Part shown: positions 32,492 to 40,620 of the stretch, one piece after another
How positions within the stretch are numbered: position 1 is the stretch's first letter
Layout of the letters: each line of letters starts with the position of its first letter
NCBI GenBank assembly: GCA_963733265.1
Contig: CAVTCF010000005.1
Coordinates: 180,618 to 244,617, forward strand
Reading direction: 5' to 3'
Source of the DNA: PALSA-1006 sp963733265
Lineage (GTDB): Bacteria > Pseudomonadota > Gammaproteobacteria > Burkholderiales > Gallionellaceae
DNA length: 64,000 nt
Position numbers and translations under genes: made by a program
Notes under the pieces: generated by a model
Database searches by the model: none
What the model was told of the DNA's origin: nothing
The model's input: the letters and a program-made list of their open reading frames with translations, nothing else

Positions 32492-33928
32492 TCACTTAAA
32501 GAATTGCACAACCTCAACCATTGCCTTGGTATCGAGCTCACAGTATTTGAGTAGATTTGAAATTTTTTGTTCTCGAATAGTTTGATCTGTCCCTGGATTG
32601 ATGATGTCCAAGTAGGCAAGCTGGGCCAAGGTACCGTTTTTTACATCTTCTAGTTGCGAGTAATCCAGATGCTGCGCTATCGTTGGCAACACAGCCTTAA
32701 TTGACCATGAACCTTTCATTGCTGGATGGTAATAATGGTTTTGTAGCCATGGCAGCAAATTGACCAATCGATCAATAATGTTGTTTATGGGAACATCAAG
32801 ATCCGGACAGAATTCAATCAAGCTTTTTAGCACCGTACTTTCAAAAATACCGTACACAATAATTGGTCCGTCATTTTCGACAGCGTCGATTAAACTTTCT
32901 GCAAAGGTGCGCATGGGGGCATTACCACTGGTGTCTAAAAACTCTCGATGCTCCAACATTCCGCTCTGTCTATCTATATGACAAGACCATTGGAATGGTA
33001 ACTGCTGATGAGGACGTGTTCCAGCCCAGCGCGGAATCGCAAAGTTGATCGTTTCGAAGTCCAGGTAGAACTGCGGATAAGGTAACTTTTCAAATTCGGT
33101 TTTCAGGATTGGAGAAATAATTGGCAGATTTGTACAGGTGGATTGCCAGACCTTTATATGCCGGTCATTGGTAAGTAGTCCAGCAGGAATGTTACGCACA
33201 TCCTCAATGCCAGCGTCTTGCAATTCAGTGATAACCTTTCGACCATTCGGCAGAATAGACACTGGGTATTCGGTTTGCTCTGATTCACAATTTTCTTTGA
33301 AATCACATTCTTTGCAATGAGTGCGCATCCGTGTATGCGGGATTGGATTCTTCAGAATATCCCGATGATTTGCTAGCCAAGCCGGAACGTCCGGTAGTAA
33401 TTTGTTTACAGCTTCAGTCACATCCTCTTCAACAAGTAACCCATCATAGTTTCCATCACCGGCATACACAAAGCTAGTGTCGACGTGCGCAACAACGATA
33501 TTTTGGATTCTGACACCAGCTTTCTGCGCTACCCATACCTGAATCGCGCAGTCACTCAGGTAATGCTGTTTGACGCTGCTTGAAGATTTGACCTCAATCA
33601 TTCGCCAACCGGATTTTGTTGGAATCATGATGTCGGCACGTACGAAGCAATTTTCATAAAGATAGGCAGCTTCAAATATCGGCGCATCAATGGATTGCAT
33701 CAGTGTTTTGGTTTCGGCAACCGCTAAATCTGGCTGATCAACGTGCTCAACCAGAATGCCATTCGGATAATTGCGCCTGGCAAGGTTACCAATTTCAATT
33801 CCTTTTGAAATATTCAGCTCCGAAGTAGCAGAATGGATTGCCAGTTCAGGATTATAGGTTTGCAGCCAAAGTTTTTTGGGACATCTGAGTCCAGAAAGGA
33901 CTTTGGATTTCGTTATATATCTTGCCAT
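32492..33928 (-). CDS. DUF2779 protein: Cas4/RecB-like nuclease with DEDD exonuclease-like half
   Basis: The 478-residue protein begins like Cas4/Dna2-type nucleases (KSKVLSGLRCPKKLWL). It has a PD-(D/E)XK-like core (FVRADIMIPTKSGWRMIEVK) and a cysteine cluster (HCKECDFKENCE). Together with the first cysteine, that cluster could hold an iron-sulfur cluster. The second half starts YLDFETINFAIP and ends with YCELDTKAMV. These are the first and last acidic motifs of DEDD 3'-5' exonucleases. DUF2779 has no established function that I know of. It sits beside a toxin-antitoxin pair in an island, so a defence or DNA-repair role is possible. Confidence 0.75.
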   Translation of the reverse strand: MARYITKSKVLSGLRCPKKLWLQTYNPELAIHSATSELNISKGIEIGNLARRNYPNGILVEHVDQPDLAVAETKTLMQSIDAPIFEAAYLYENCFVRADIMIPTKSGWRMIEVKSSSSVKQHYLSDCAIQVWVAQKAGVRIQNIVVAHVDTSFVYAGDGNYDGLLVEEDVTEAVNKLLPDVPAWLANHRDILKNPIPHTRMRTHCKECDFKENCESEQTEYPVSILPNGRKVITELQDAGIEDVRNIPAGLLTNDRHIKVWQSTCTNLPIISPILKTEFEKLPYPQFYLDFETINFAIPRWAGTRPHQQLPFQWSCHIDRQSGMLEHREFLDTSGNAPMRTFAESLIDAVENDGPIIVYGIFESTVLKSLIEFCPDLDVPINNIIDRLVNLLPWLQNHYYHPAMKGSWSIKAVLPTIAQHLDYSQLEDVKNGTLAQLAYLDIINPGTDQTIREQKISNLLKYCELDTKAMVEVVQFFK

Positions 33929-34102
33929 GTCTTTATAGTATGGGGTGAAGAGTCAATGTCTGTATTGGACACAGTGCATCATTAATGTCGTGTCAGGAAA
34001 TTTACGGTCAATAACGTCTTGATAGACATTTGGTTGTCATCGTAAAGTTCTTTGCTGTCCGTATTGGACGGGATACAGCCTCTGCAAATTGTGTAATCCA
34101 TA

Positions 34103-34385
34103 TTAATCCTTCCAAAAATCTTTAAATCTTTCTGGTGATAATTGAGTGTACCGGACTGTGTGCTGGATGTTCTTGTGGCCAAGATAATGTTGAATCGACC
34201 GGGTGTCCTGCCCTGCCTGTGCCAATTTGTATCCGCAGGCATGGCGCAACATGTGCGGATGAACTGTAAATGGGAGTTGAGCCTCCTGCCCTGCCCTATA
34301 AACAATTTTACGAATCGCGTCCGATGTCATTGGCGCTTTGCGTTCGCTACTAAATACGTAGGGCAACGTAGAGTATAGTTCACTT
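34103..34385 (-). pseudogene. truncated tyrosine integrase (C-terminal part only)
   Basis: The reading frame encodes the recombinase C-terminus: LPYVFSSERKAPMT, then HPHMLRHACGYKLAQAGQDT, IQHYLGHKNIQHTVRYTQL and a final short tail. The HxLRH, LGH and catalytic Tyr regions are present, but the core-binding half is missing. The open frame continues to 34456, but that extension is antisense to cytochrome b561, so the junction lies near 34385. It marks the other edge of the island. Confidence 0.8.
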
Positions 34386-34388
34386 TCC

Positions 34389-34910
34389 GTGTCGCTACAC
34401 TGGGTCATGCTGGCGCTTATCTTCGCGGCATACGCGCTGATGAACCTTAAGGGCATGTTCCCGAGCGGCAGCCACGAGCGCGAGATGATGGCAAACTGGC
34501 ACTATACGTTCGGACTGAGTGTACTGATATTGGTGTGTGTGCGCATCTGGGCTCGGATTGCAGGTCCGACACCAGAAGTCAAGCCGCCGATTCCAGGTTG
34601 GCAAATTGATATTTCTAACTTTATGCACACGGCCCTTTATATGCTAATGATCTTTCTGCCGGTTCTTGGCTGGCTGGCGGTATGCGCCAAGGGGACTGTC
34701 ATTTCGTTCTATGGGCTTGAGCTTCCCTCACTGGTAAATGAGAACAAAGAATTCTTTACTTTGTTTAAACGCATACACGAACGTTTTGCCACGGTCGGTT
34801 ATTTCCTGATCGGGCTGCACGCTGCGGCTGCCCTGTTCCACCACTACTTCAAACGCGACAAGACGATGAGCTTGATGGTGCCATGGCTGAGAAGGCGCAC
34901 GGGGCGGTGA
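34389..34910 (+). CDS. cytochrome b561, N-terminus probably trimmed
   Basis: The 173-residue protein has the four-helix di-haem layout of bacterial cytochrome b561. Candidate haem histidines are in SLHWVMLALI, WHYTFGLSVL, SNFMHTALYML and YFLIGLHAAAALFHHYF. It should shuttle electrons between quinones and periplasmic acceptors. The normal 10-15 residues before the first helix are missing, because the integrase remnant abuts here. A GTG at 34389 may serve as start, but I see no good ribosome site. Confidence 0.8.
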   Translation: MSLHWVMLALIFAAYALMNLKGMFPSGSHEREMMANWHYTFGLSVLILVCVRIWARIAGPTPEVKPPIPGWQIDISNFMHTALYMLMIFLPVLGWLAVCAKGTVISFYGLELPSLVNENKEFFTLFKRIHERFATVGYFLIGLHAAAALFHHYFKRDKTMSLMVPWLRRRTGR

Positions 34911-35045
34911 ACGCACAGAACCCAGTGCTTAGCAGAGCACGGGGCTGTAACTTCAGCAGCACTTTATAAATGACCGCTTGTATAGTTGGGCTGGTGTGAT
35001 TGGCTTTTTTCTGGAATAGTTGGTGAAGGAGGCTCACAAAATTAC

Positions 35046-35327
35046 TCAAGAAGATATGATCCGACCTGAAATCGCATCGATTAAAACTTTCGATATTTCA
35101 TCTCCCCGCTTTAGTTCAACCAGATAGGCTGGGGCAACCGGCTTAATCCCAATTTGTTCAGTTAAAGCGTCATTAGGGATAATGTTTTTTGATGGAACCA
35201 AAACAGAAGAAATCTTCCCTCTTGAAAAACATTCAACATCGCTCTCGCTTTTTCCATCAACAAAACCAACTATAGAGGTCAGCGCGATAATTCCTGCTGC
35301 ACCCGGCAATATTCTTGATATTTTCAC
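35046..35327 (-). CDS. small exported PepSY-like protein
   Basis: GTG 35327 (AGGTG 7 bases upstream) is preferred to GTG 35336. The ~93-residue product has a hydrophobic N-terminal signal (~8-25) and a C-terminal PepSY-like repeat, PAYLVELKRGDEISKVLID followed by AISGRI. It is convergent with cytochrome b561. PepSY domain proteins often lie near b-type cytochromes. Its binding partner is unknown. Confidence 0.6.
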   Translation of the reverse strand: MKISRILPGAAGIIALTSIVGFVDGKSESDVECFSRGKISSVLVPSKNIIPNDALTEQIGIKPVAPAYLVELKRGDEISKVLIDAISGRIISS

Positions 35328-35477
35328 GTAGATCACCTAAGTTATTTTCTTCGTATATGGCTTAAATTAATTGTTCATATATGACATAGTCGTTTGAGCG
35401 GCATAACTGAATATAGTTCAATAGATATAAAGTAATCGAATCCTGTTTGAATTTAAATAACGCATCGTCATGGAAAT

Positions 35478-35516
35478 GTTGGTTTTCCGTTAGGATTACG
35501 TTAGGGTTGCGTTAGA
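35478..35516 (+). promoter_or_regulatory. array of four GTTAGG-type boxes at 11-bp period
   Basis: Boxes GTTGGT (35478), GTTAGG (35489), GTTAGG (35500) and GTTAGA (35511) start exactly 11 bases apart. This is the reverse complement of the CCTAAC arrays at 59.3 and 62.8 kb. Head-to-tail repeats at about one helical turn are typical of OmpR/PhoB-family regulator sites. The array lies 126 bases upstream of the small Ala/Lys-rich protein gene. Confidence 0.8.
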
Positions 35517-35594
35517 GAAAGTTGAAAATAAATATTTAGAGGTTAAACGGATTTTGTTTTGTCAACGAATCAAAAGATGAGCCGTTATAGCCCG

Positions 35595-35620
35595 TGACCT
35601 AGTAGGTCATAAACGTTTAT
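35595..35620 (+). promoter_or_regulatory. paired palindromes in the leader of the small protein gene
   Basis: TGACC-N5-GGTCA (35595-35609) is followed at once by the perfect palindrome ATAAACGTTTAT (35609-35620), then the ribosome site TTAGGAG. The same block precedes the paralogue at 59 kb (59182-59207, inverted). This conservation suggests an operator or a structured mRNA leader. Confidence 0.65.
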
Positions 35621-35641
35621 TAACTTTGTTAGGAGTATTAC

Positions 35642-35845
35642 ATGAAACTGTTGTCAACTTTGATCGCTGCTGTATTCGCTATTGTTTCTTTCTCTGCTGT
35701 TGCTGCTGATGCAGCTATGGCTCCCGCTGCAAAAACAACTGCTGCTGCTCCTGCTGCTAAGTCTGACGCTAAGCCAGCTAAGAAACACAAAAAGGCAAAG
35801 AAGGCTAAGGCAGAAGCTAAGGCTGATGCTCCAGCAGCCAAGTAA
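35642..35845 (+). CDS. small exported Ala/Lys-rich protein, copy 1
   Basis: The 67-residue protein has a signal peptide (MKLLSTLIAAVFAIVSFSAVAA) and a mature part of only about 45 residues made almost entirely of Ala, Lys and Pro (KPAKKHKKAKKAKAEAKA). The signal is identical over its first 26 residues to the paralogue at 58952-59158. The ribosome site is TTAGGAG. It resembles acid-shock-type or cationic periplasmic peptides in composition only; the function is unknown. A strong terminator follows. Confidence 0.8.
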   Translation: MKLLSTLIAAVFAIVSFSAVAADAAMAPAAKTTAAAPAAKSDAKPAKKHKKAKKAKAEAKADAPAAK

Positions 35846-35858
35846 TATTGCATCACTT

Positions 35859-35886
35859 AAAGAAGCGGGGGAAACCCCGCTTCTTT
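35859..35886 (+). terminator. rho-independent terminator
   Basis: A 12-bp stem AAAGAAGCGGGG / CCCCGCTTCTTT with a GAAA loop follows the small protein gene. The paralogue has an equivalent terminator. Confidence 0.85.
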
Positions 35887-35916
35887 ATTACCACCTTTCA
35901 CTGAGCCAACAGAAAT

Positions 35917-36390
35917 ATGATGAATTACTCATTGATGAAAAATAGCCTTATAAAGGCTGTCATTATTGGCATAGTTCTGTTGCTAAATTGCAATTTGGTT
36001 TTTGCGGAACCTTTTAAACCTTGGAATCAGCTCTCACCAATTCAACAAGAGGCTTTGAGTCCACTTGCCTCACAATGGAATAACCTCCCCTATAAGCTTC
36101 AAAGCCATCTATTATTCTCCAGCAAACAATATCCAACACTGACGCTTGAGAAGAAAAAGCTATTTCTTAGCAGGCTCCAAGCATGGAGCAAGCTAACACC
36201 AGAGCAACGTGAACGTGCACGTCAAAAATACCTGGCTATTAAAAAACTATCGGCTGAAAAACAGGCCGAACTACGCCGTGCTGCAATAGAAAAAGCAAAT
36301 AAAAATTCCGCAGCAAGTAATGTGCAAGCTGCCAGCTCCATAACGCAGACTATTGACGCCGCACAACCCGCTAGCACTGTCCACCCATAA
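35917..36390 (+). CDS. DUF3106 exported protein
   Basis: The product has a signal peptide (hydrophobic stretch ending LVFAEP) and the DUF3106 pattern: WNQLSPIQQEALSPLASQWN, then a WSKLTPEQRERARQKYLAIK segment. Start could be ATG 35917 or ATG 35935. It is a small periplasmic helical protein of unknown role. It lies just after the terminator of the Ala/Lys-rich gene, so partial readthrough could coexpress them. Confidence 0.75.
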   Translation: MMNYSLMKNSLIKAVIIGIVLLLNCNLVFAEPFKPWNQLSPIQQEALSPLASQWNNLPYKLQSHLLFSSKQYPTLTLEKKKLFLSRLQAWSKLTPEQRERARQKYLAIKKLSAEKQAELRRAAIEKANKNSAASNVQAASSITQTIDAAQPASTVHP

Positions 36391-36482
36391 CTCTAAGCTT
36401 GTATTATTTAAGCAACAAAATAATGATTATCTGCAGCTCGGTAATTTTCATTCGCACAAAATTTTGAGTGAGGCCTATTGCG

Positions 36483-36629
36483 ATGCAAAAGATTTTATTT
36501 CTTCTTATTGCAGGATTCGCCGGATTTGCCGGAATGGTAAATCCTGTAGACGCAGGATTCTTTTCTTCCATAGGGCCACTTTGCAACGTTCGACTACGGC
36601 AGTTTTGTGGCGTCAATTTGAGGAAATGA
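36483..36629 (+). CDS. possible small secreted peptide
   Basis: A 48-codon frame encodes a signal-like N-terminus (MQKILFLLIAGFAGFAG) and a mature part of about 24 residues with two cysteines (GPLCNV, QFCGVN). The ribosome site is weak (GAGG about 10 bases upstream). No family is recognised. Confidence 0.35.
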   Translation: MQKILFLLIAGFAGFAGMVNPVDAGFFSSIGPLCNVRLRQFCGVNLRK

Positions 36630-37095
36630 ATGCTAGAAAGTGCGACTAACATCAGATCAAATTGATTTCTTAATTTATCGACGTAAAAGATAAGGCGTTA
36701 GGCAATGAAGAGAATCAATATTCATTAACTCAGTTGAAAATATTTCATTCTATCGATTGACGAAAATAAGCAACTATTCAATCAATAACACTGACCCTAA
36801 CGGGGTGAAAATCATTGATTGTCAGTAAGTTAAGAGTTCGCGATTTGTTCAGCCATAACTCGCGTTGTATATTATATTTGCGCGAAGAAGGGTAAATGCA
36901 AACTTGGAAGGGGGAAAATGCGCCCCTTTTTAGGGGGCGCGAATACATACTAAGGGAGGTCTTACGTGCAACTATCCTGTAACAGATGCACGTGAGTAGA
37001 ATAGTCCGATTTTTTCATCATAGCGATCACTTTTACAATATTTTAAATTGCCTAACGCTTCCTTGTAGCTCATGTGCTATTTGTTGAGAACAGAG
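36630..37095. other. intergenic region with inverted repeats
   Basis: No confident gene. It contains a GCGCCCC/GGGGCGC hairpin (36920-36940) and an ACGTGCA/TGCACGT inverted repeat (36964-36970 and 36987-36993). A strong ribosome-like site AAGGGAGG (36952-36959) precedes a nine-codon GTG frame. No plus-strand gene follows. Confidence 0.5.
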
Positions 37096-38490
37096 CTAAT
37101 ATTTAATGGTGTTGGTGATGGTTCCAATCGTGCTTGCATTTTTGAAAACAATTCGCACCACGAGCCCCTTGCCATTTACTGGCGTGGATAACACCACCCT
37201 CGCATTATGAATTCTCGCAATTTCATCTACTATCGCCAAACCTAGGCCACTTCCATTTCCTTTAGCATGACGGCCTCGGAAAAAACGTTGTAAAACTTTG
37301 TCCTGCTCTTCTTCGTTTATCCCTGGACCATCGTCCTCAACTTCAAGGATAGGAGAGCCGGCCAAAACATAAGTCCTTACCGTCACTTTGGCGCCCCTTC
37401 CGGCATGCTCAATAGAATTGTGTATTAAATTGGATAATAATTCCTGAGCAAGAGAAGCTTGTCCGCTTATGACTGCCGGTTCCAATTCAAATCCCAAATC
37501 AATTCCTGCAACACCGGCTCGGTGAGACCACTCATTGGCCGCCCAGGTACCTACGTCTATAAGCTCCACGGGCGCAAAATCTTCCTTAGTTTGAAAGCTT
37601 GGATCAGTGCGGGCTATCGTTAGCAATTGATTAGCCAGTTTGGCAGATCGACTTGCCGAGTAATGCAGGCGCTCCAATGTGGGCTGCATTGAGTCAGGAT
37701 GCGGCTCCATGAGCGCCAACTCGGACTCAGTTTGCAATGCCGTCAGCGGCGTTCTCAATTGATGAGCAGCATCAGCGATGAATGCCTTTTGCGCTTTGCT
37801 TGCTTCATTCAAACGACTGAACAACTGATTGAGCGTAGTCACCAGAGGTTGTACTTCGCTGGTTATGTTTGGAGCATCCAGTGCCCTGAGATCATCGAGA
37901 GAACGATCCGCAAGTTGAGTTCGAAGGTCTTGCAGCGGACGCAAAGCGTGTCGCACCGCGATCAGCATGACGCCGGCAGTGGTTAACCCCAAGACCAAAA
38001 TCGATAAAAGTGTTGCTACTAATGCCTGATAGTGCAGCCTGTCGCGCTTTAATAAAGTCTCGGCGATACGAACTTGGCAGGGATGTTGCCCGCAGTCGAC
38101 ACCATAAATCAACATGCGAATTCTTCGATTACTAATTTTTCGATCTACATAGCGCAACTCACCCGTAGCGATTTCCTCTTCGCTAGTGTTGAGCGTTGTA
38201 TCCCCGGCCAACATTTTGCCGTTTGGGTCAACGACCAAAAAGAACTCGGTATCAACTTGATCGGTACGAAGTAAATGTTCGGTTTCCGGAGACATTTCAA
38301 AACTAACTTTGTTGCCATTCTGTTTTATAAAACTGGAGAGTGCGATTGCAAAATCACCCATTTGATGGTCGATTTCCAATTTTGCCGGTAGTAGCGTCAA
38401 CCGGTATTGCACAACTGCCGCAATTGGCATGATGACCAGCAATGGAACCAACAGCCATAGGAGCAACTGTTGTTTAAGGCTGCGGGTCAT
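37096..38490 (-). CDS. two-component sensor histidine kinase (QseC/PmrB-like)
   Basis: ATG 38490 has GGAGGAG 7 bases upstream and gives MTRSLKQQLLLWLLVPLLVI. The longer reading is antisense-like sequence within the regulator gene. The ~464-residue kinase has two membrane helices (~8-30 and ~160-182) and a periplasmic sensor of about 130 residues. HAMP and HisKA follow, with H243 in FIADAAHQLRTPLTAL. The ATPase domain has N, D (VEDDGPGI) and G boxes (GNGSGLGLAI). It overlaps the regulator gene by 17 bases. Its ligand is unknown. Confidence 0.92.
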   Translation of the reverse strand: MTRSLKQQLLLWLLVPLLVIMPIAAVVQYRLTLLPAKLEIDHQMGDFAIALSSFIKQNGNKVSFEMSPETEHLLRTDQVDTEFFLVVDPNGKMLAGDTTLNTSEEEIATGELRYVDRKISNRRIRMLIYGVDCGQHPCQVRIAETLLKRDRLHYQALVATLLSILVLGLTTAGVMLIAVRHALRPLQDLRTQLADRSLDDLRALDAPNITSEVQPLVTTLNQLFSRLNEASKAQKAFIADAAHQLRTPLTALQTESELALMEPHPDSMQPTLERLHYSASRSAKLANQLLTIARTDPSFQTKEDFAPVELIDVGTWAANEWSHRAGVAGIDLGFELEPAVISGQASLAQELLSNLIHNSIEHAGRGAKVTVRTYVLAGSPILEVEDDGPGINEEEQDKVLQRFFRGRHAKGNGSGLGLAIVDEIARIHNARVVLSTPVNGKGLVVRIVFKNASTIGTITNTIKY

Positions 38491-39157
38491 TTGCCGACTC
38501 CTCCACCAAATAGCCGAACCCGCGAATCGCTCGAATGGAAATTCCGGCACCAACAAGTTTCGCCCGAAGTCGGGAAATATAAACTTCGATTGCATTGCTT
38601 GAAGGAGATTCGTCCCATCCCGAAATTGCATCCAGAATTTGTTCTTTGCTGACCACCTTGCCGGCATTATTGAGCAGATAGACCATCACTGCCCATTCGC
38701 GGGGTAATAACTCCAGAGGCTTATCTGATAAAAAGGCCCGCTTAGCAATCAAGTCCAAGCGCAAATTACCCAAAATTAGTTCGTTATGTTGACGCGCATG
38801 GAAACGCCGTGTGACTGCTTGAATACGCGCAAGTAATTCGGTTAACGCAAACGGTTTTACAAGATAATCATCCGCGCCAAGTTGAAGGCCATGCACCTTA
38901 TCTTCTACTGCATCTCTTGCGGTGAGCATCAATACCGGCATTGCCTCATGATGCGAACGCAAACGCCGCAAAACTTCAAAGCCATCAATGCCGGGCAATC
39001 CGACGTCCAGAACTACCAGATCATAGACAGCTAACTTTATAGCGCTTGAAACAGTTTCACCGTTTTGACTCCAATCGACAATCCAATTTTGCGAGCGCAA
39101 GGCTCGGGCAGTCGTTTCCCCTAGAGAGAGATCATCTTCCACTAACAAAATGCGCAC
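38474..39157 (-). CDS. OmpR-family response regulator (QseB/PmrA-like)
   Basis: GTG 39157, with AAGGAA upstream, gives VRILLVEDD, the normal beginning of this family; ATG 39190 is an alternative. The ~227-residue protein has a receiver domain with phospho-acceptor Asp51 (LVVLDVGLPG) and Lys in YLVKPF. A C-terminal winged helix ends with EVYISRLRAKL. It is divergent from the RND operon and probably controls it. It is also a candidate binder of the 11-bp-spaced arrays, since this family binds head-to-tail hexamers at that spacing. Confidence 0.93.
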   Translation of the reverse strand: MRILLVEDDLSLGETTARALRSQNWIVDWSQNGETVSSAIKLAVYDLVVLDVGLPGIDGFEVLRRLRSHHEAMPVLMLTARDAVEDKVHGLQLGADDYLVKPFALTELLARIQAVTRRFHARQHNELILGNLRLDLIAKRAFLSDKPLELLPREWAVMVYLLNNAGKVVSKEQILDAISGWDESPSSNAIEVYISRLRAKLVGAGISIRAIRGFGYLVEESANDPQP

Positions 39158-39381
39158 GAATATTGTTCCTTGCTTTAGTTTGGCCTGCATTTTTCAGGAT
39201 CACTTGGATAGCTGCCCTTACTGGAAATATATCAGACCGCGTGCATTTATAAAGAAACTTTCCACTGTCAGCTTCCTGAAAGGTTTGGCACAGCGTCTTG
39301 TAAGCCTGTTCACTTAGACTCCGTGCGTTGTCTCGACAGACTGTCGGGTTTGCTTACGGATAAACGATCGAAGATTAAAAA

Positions 39382-40620
39382 ATGACAAATCATAGTGAAA
39401 GCTTTACCAATGAAAATGCTCACAAGGCACGCGCTTTGCCTCGTAGAACGCAGTTAGCCATTATCGTCGGCATCGCCTTGTTGGGATGTGCAGCGTGGCT
39501 TGCAGTGCGTTATATGTCTGCTACGCCAGTGCCCTCAGCCCCACGTACAGCGCCACCGGGAACCTTTCTCCCCACAAAATCACAATTGGATAGCCTCAAG
39601 ATTGCGCCTGTTCAGGAAATGAGTTTCCGAGGCGAACAGGTAACCGACGGTGTCATCGCCTATAACGATGACACAACGACCCCTGTGTTTTCGCCTTATT
39701 CAGGTCAGGTTACACATGTCATCACCCAACTCGGCAGCGTGGTAAAAAAAGGCGATCCGCTGATGACGGTGGCGGCATCGGAATTTGTGCAGGCCCGAAG
39801 TGATGTGTTAACGGCTCGCGCGCAAGTCACACTAGTTTCAGCAAATGAAAAGAGGTTGCACGAACTTTATGATTTAAAAGCGGTTGCCCAAAAAGACTGG
39901 CAGCAAAGCCAATCGGATTTGGCATCTGCGGAAAGCAATCTGCGCGCGGCGCAGAATCGTCTGCGTATTCTTGGCAAGTCAGATCAGGAAATCAGCACCA
40001 TCGAGACTGAAGGAAATGGCGCCAAGATGAATCCGGACGCGTTGGTTCTGGCACCCGTTTCCGGCACAATTATCCAACGTCAAGTCGGTCTTGGACAATA
40101 TATTCAGAGTGCCTCGGCTGGTGCGAATAATCCGGTATTTACGATTGGGAATTTATCGTCGGTCTACCTGATTGCCAATGTGCGCGAAGCTGATGCACCC
40201 TTAATGCGAATTGGCCGACCAGTCGAAGTACATGTGCTGGCTTTACCGGAGCGTGTGTTCAAAGCCAAAATTACCTGGGTAGCACCGGCGATTGATCCCA
40301 ACACGCACCGCTTGCCGGTGCGGGCTGAAATCGCCAATGCAGACGGTATGTTAAAACCGACGATGTTTGCCAACTTCAATATTGTGACCCGTGACGAGGT
40401 AAAGTCGATAGGCATACCGCAAAGCGCAGTGGTGTATGAGGGGAGCGACGCACATGTGTTTGTTGCCAATGCCGATGGCTCGGTAGCGATTCGCCAAATC
40501 CGCGTCGGAAATACGAGTGGAAACATGCTAGAGGTCACTTCTGGTTTGGTGGCTGGAGACAAGATTGTCACCAGTGGCGCTATATTCATTGATCGAGCAA
40601 CAGAGGGAAGCGAACAATGA
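39382..40620 (+). CDS. RND efflux periplasmic adaptor (HlyD/CzcB-like)
   Basis: The 412-residue protein has a membrane-anchoring N-terminus (~26-44). Split lipoyl/barrel-sandwich halves (FSPYSGQVTHVITQLGSVVK and VLAPVSGTIIQRQVGLGQYI) flank a coiled-coil hairpin, followed by beta-barrel and membrane-proximal domains. It bridges the RND pump and the outer-membrane channel. It overlaps the pump gene by 4 bases. Confidence 0.92.
   Translation: MTNHSESFTNENAHKARALPRRTQLAIIVGIALLGCAAWLAVRYMSATPVPSAPRTAPPGTFLPTKSQLDSLKIAPVQEMSFRGEQVTDGVIAYNDDTTTPVFSPYSGQVTHVITQLGSVVKKGDPLMTVAASEFVQARSDVLTARAQVTLVSANEKRLHELYDLKAVAQKDWQQSQSDLASAESNLRAAQNRLRILGKSDQEISTIETEGNGAKMNPDALVLAPVSGTIIQRQVGLGQYIQSASAGANNPVFTIGNLSSVYLIANVREADAPLMRIGRPVEVHVLALPERVFKAKITWVAPAIDPNTHRLPVRAEIANADGMLKPTMFANFNIVTRDEVKSIGIPQSAVVYEGSDAHVFVANADGSVAIRQIRVGNTSGNMLEVTSGLVAGDKIVTSGAIFIDRATEGSEQ

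Noticed and set aside
33982..34305. 107-residue minus-strand frame overlapping the integrase stub
   Set aside because: It is a shadow frame of the integrase C-terminus, whose motifs are clear in the other frame.
38491..38667. 59-residue N-terminal extension of the histidine kinase
   Set aside because: It overlaps the regulator gene in another frame. ATG 38490 has an excellent ribosome site and a normal membrane-helix start.
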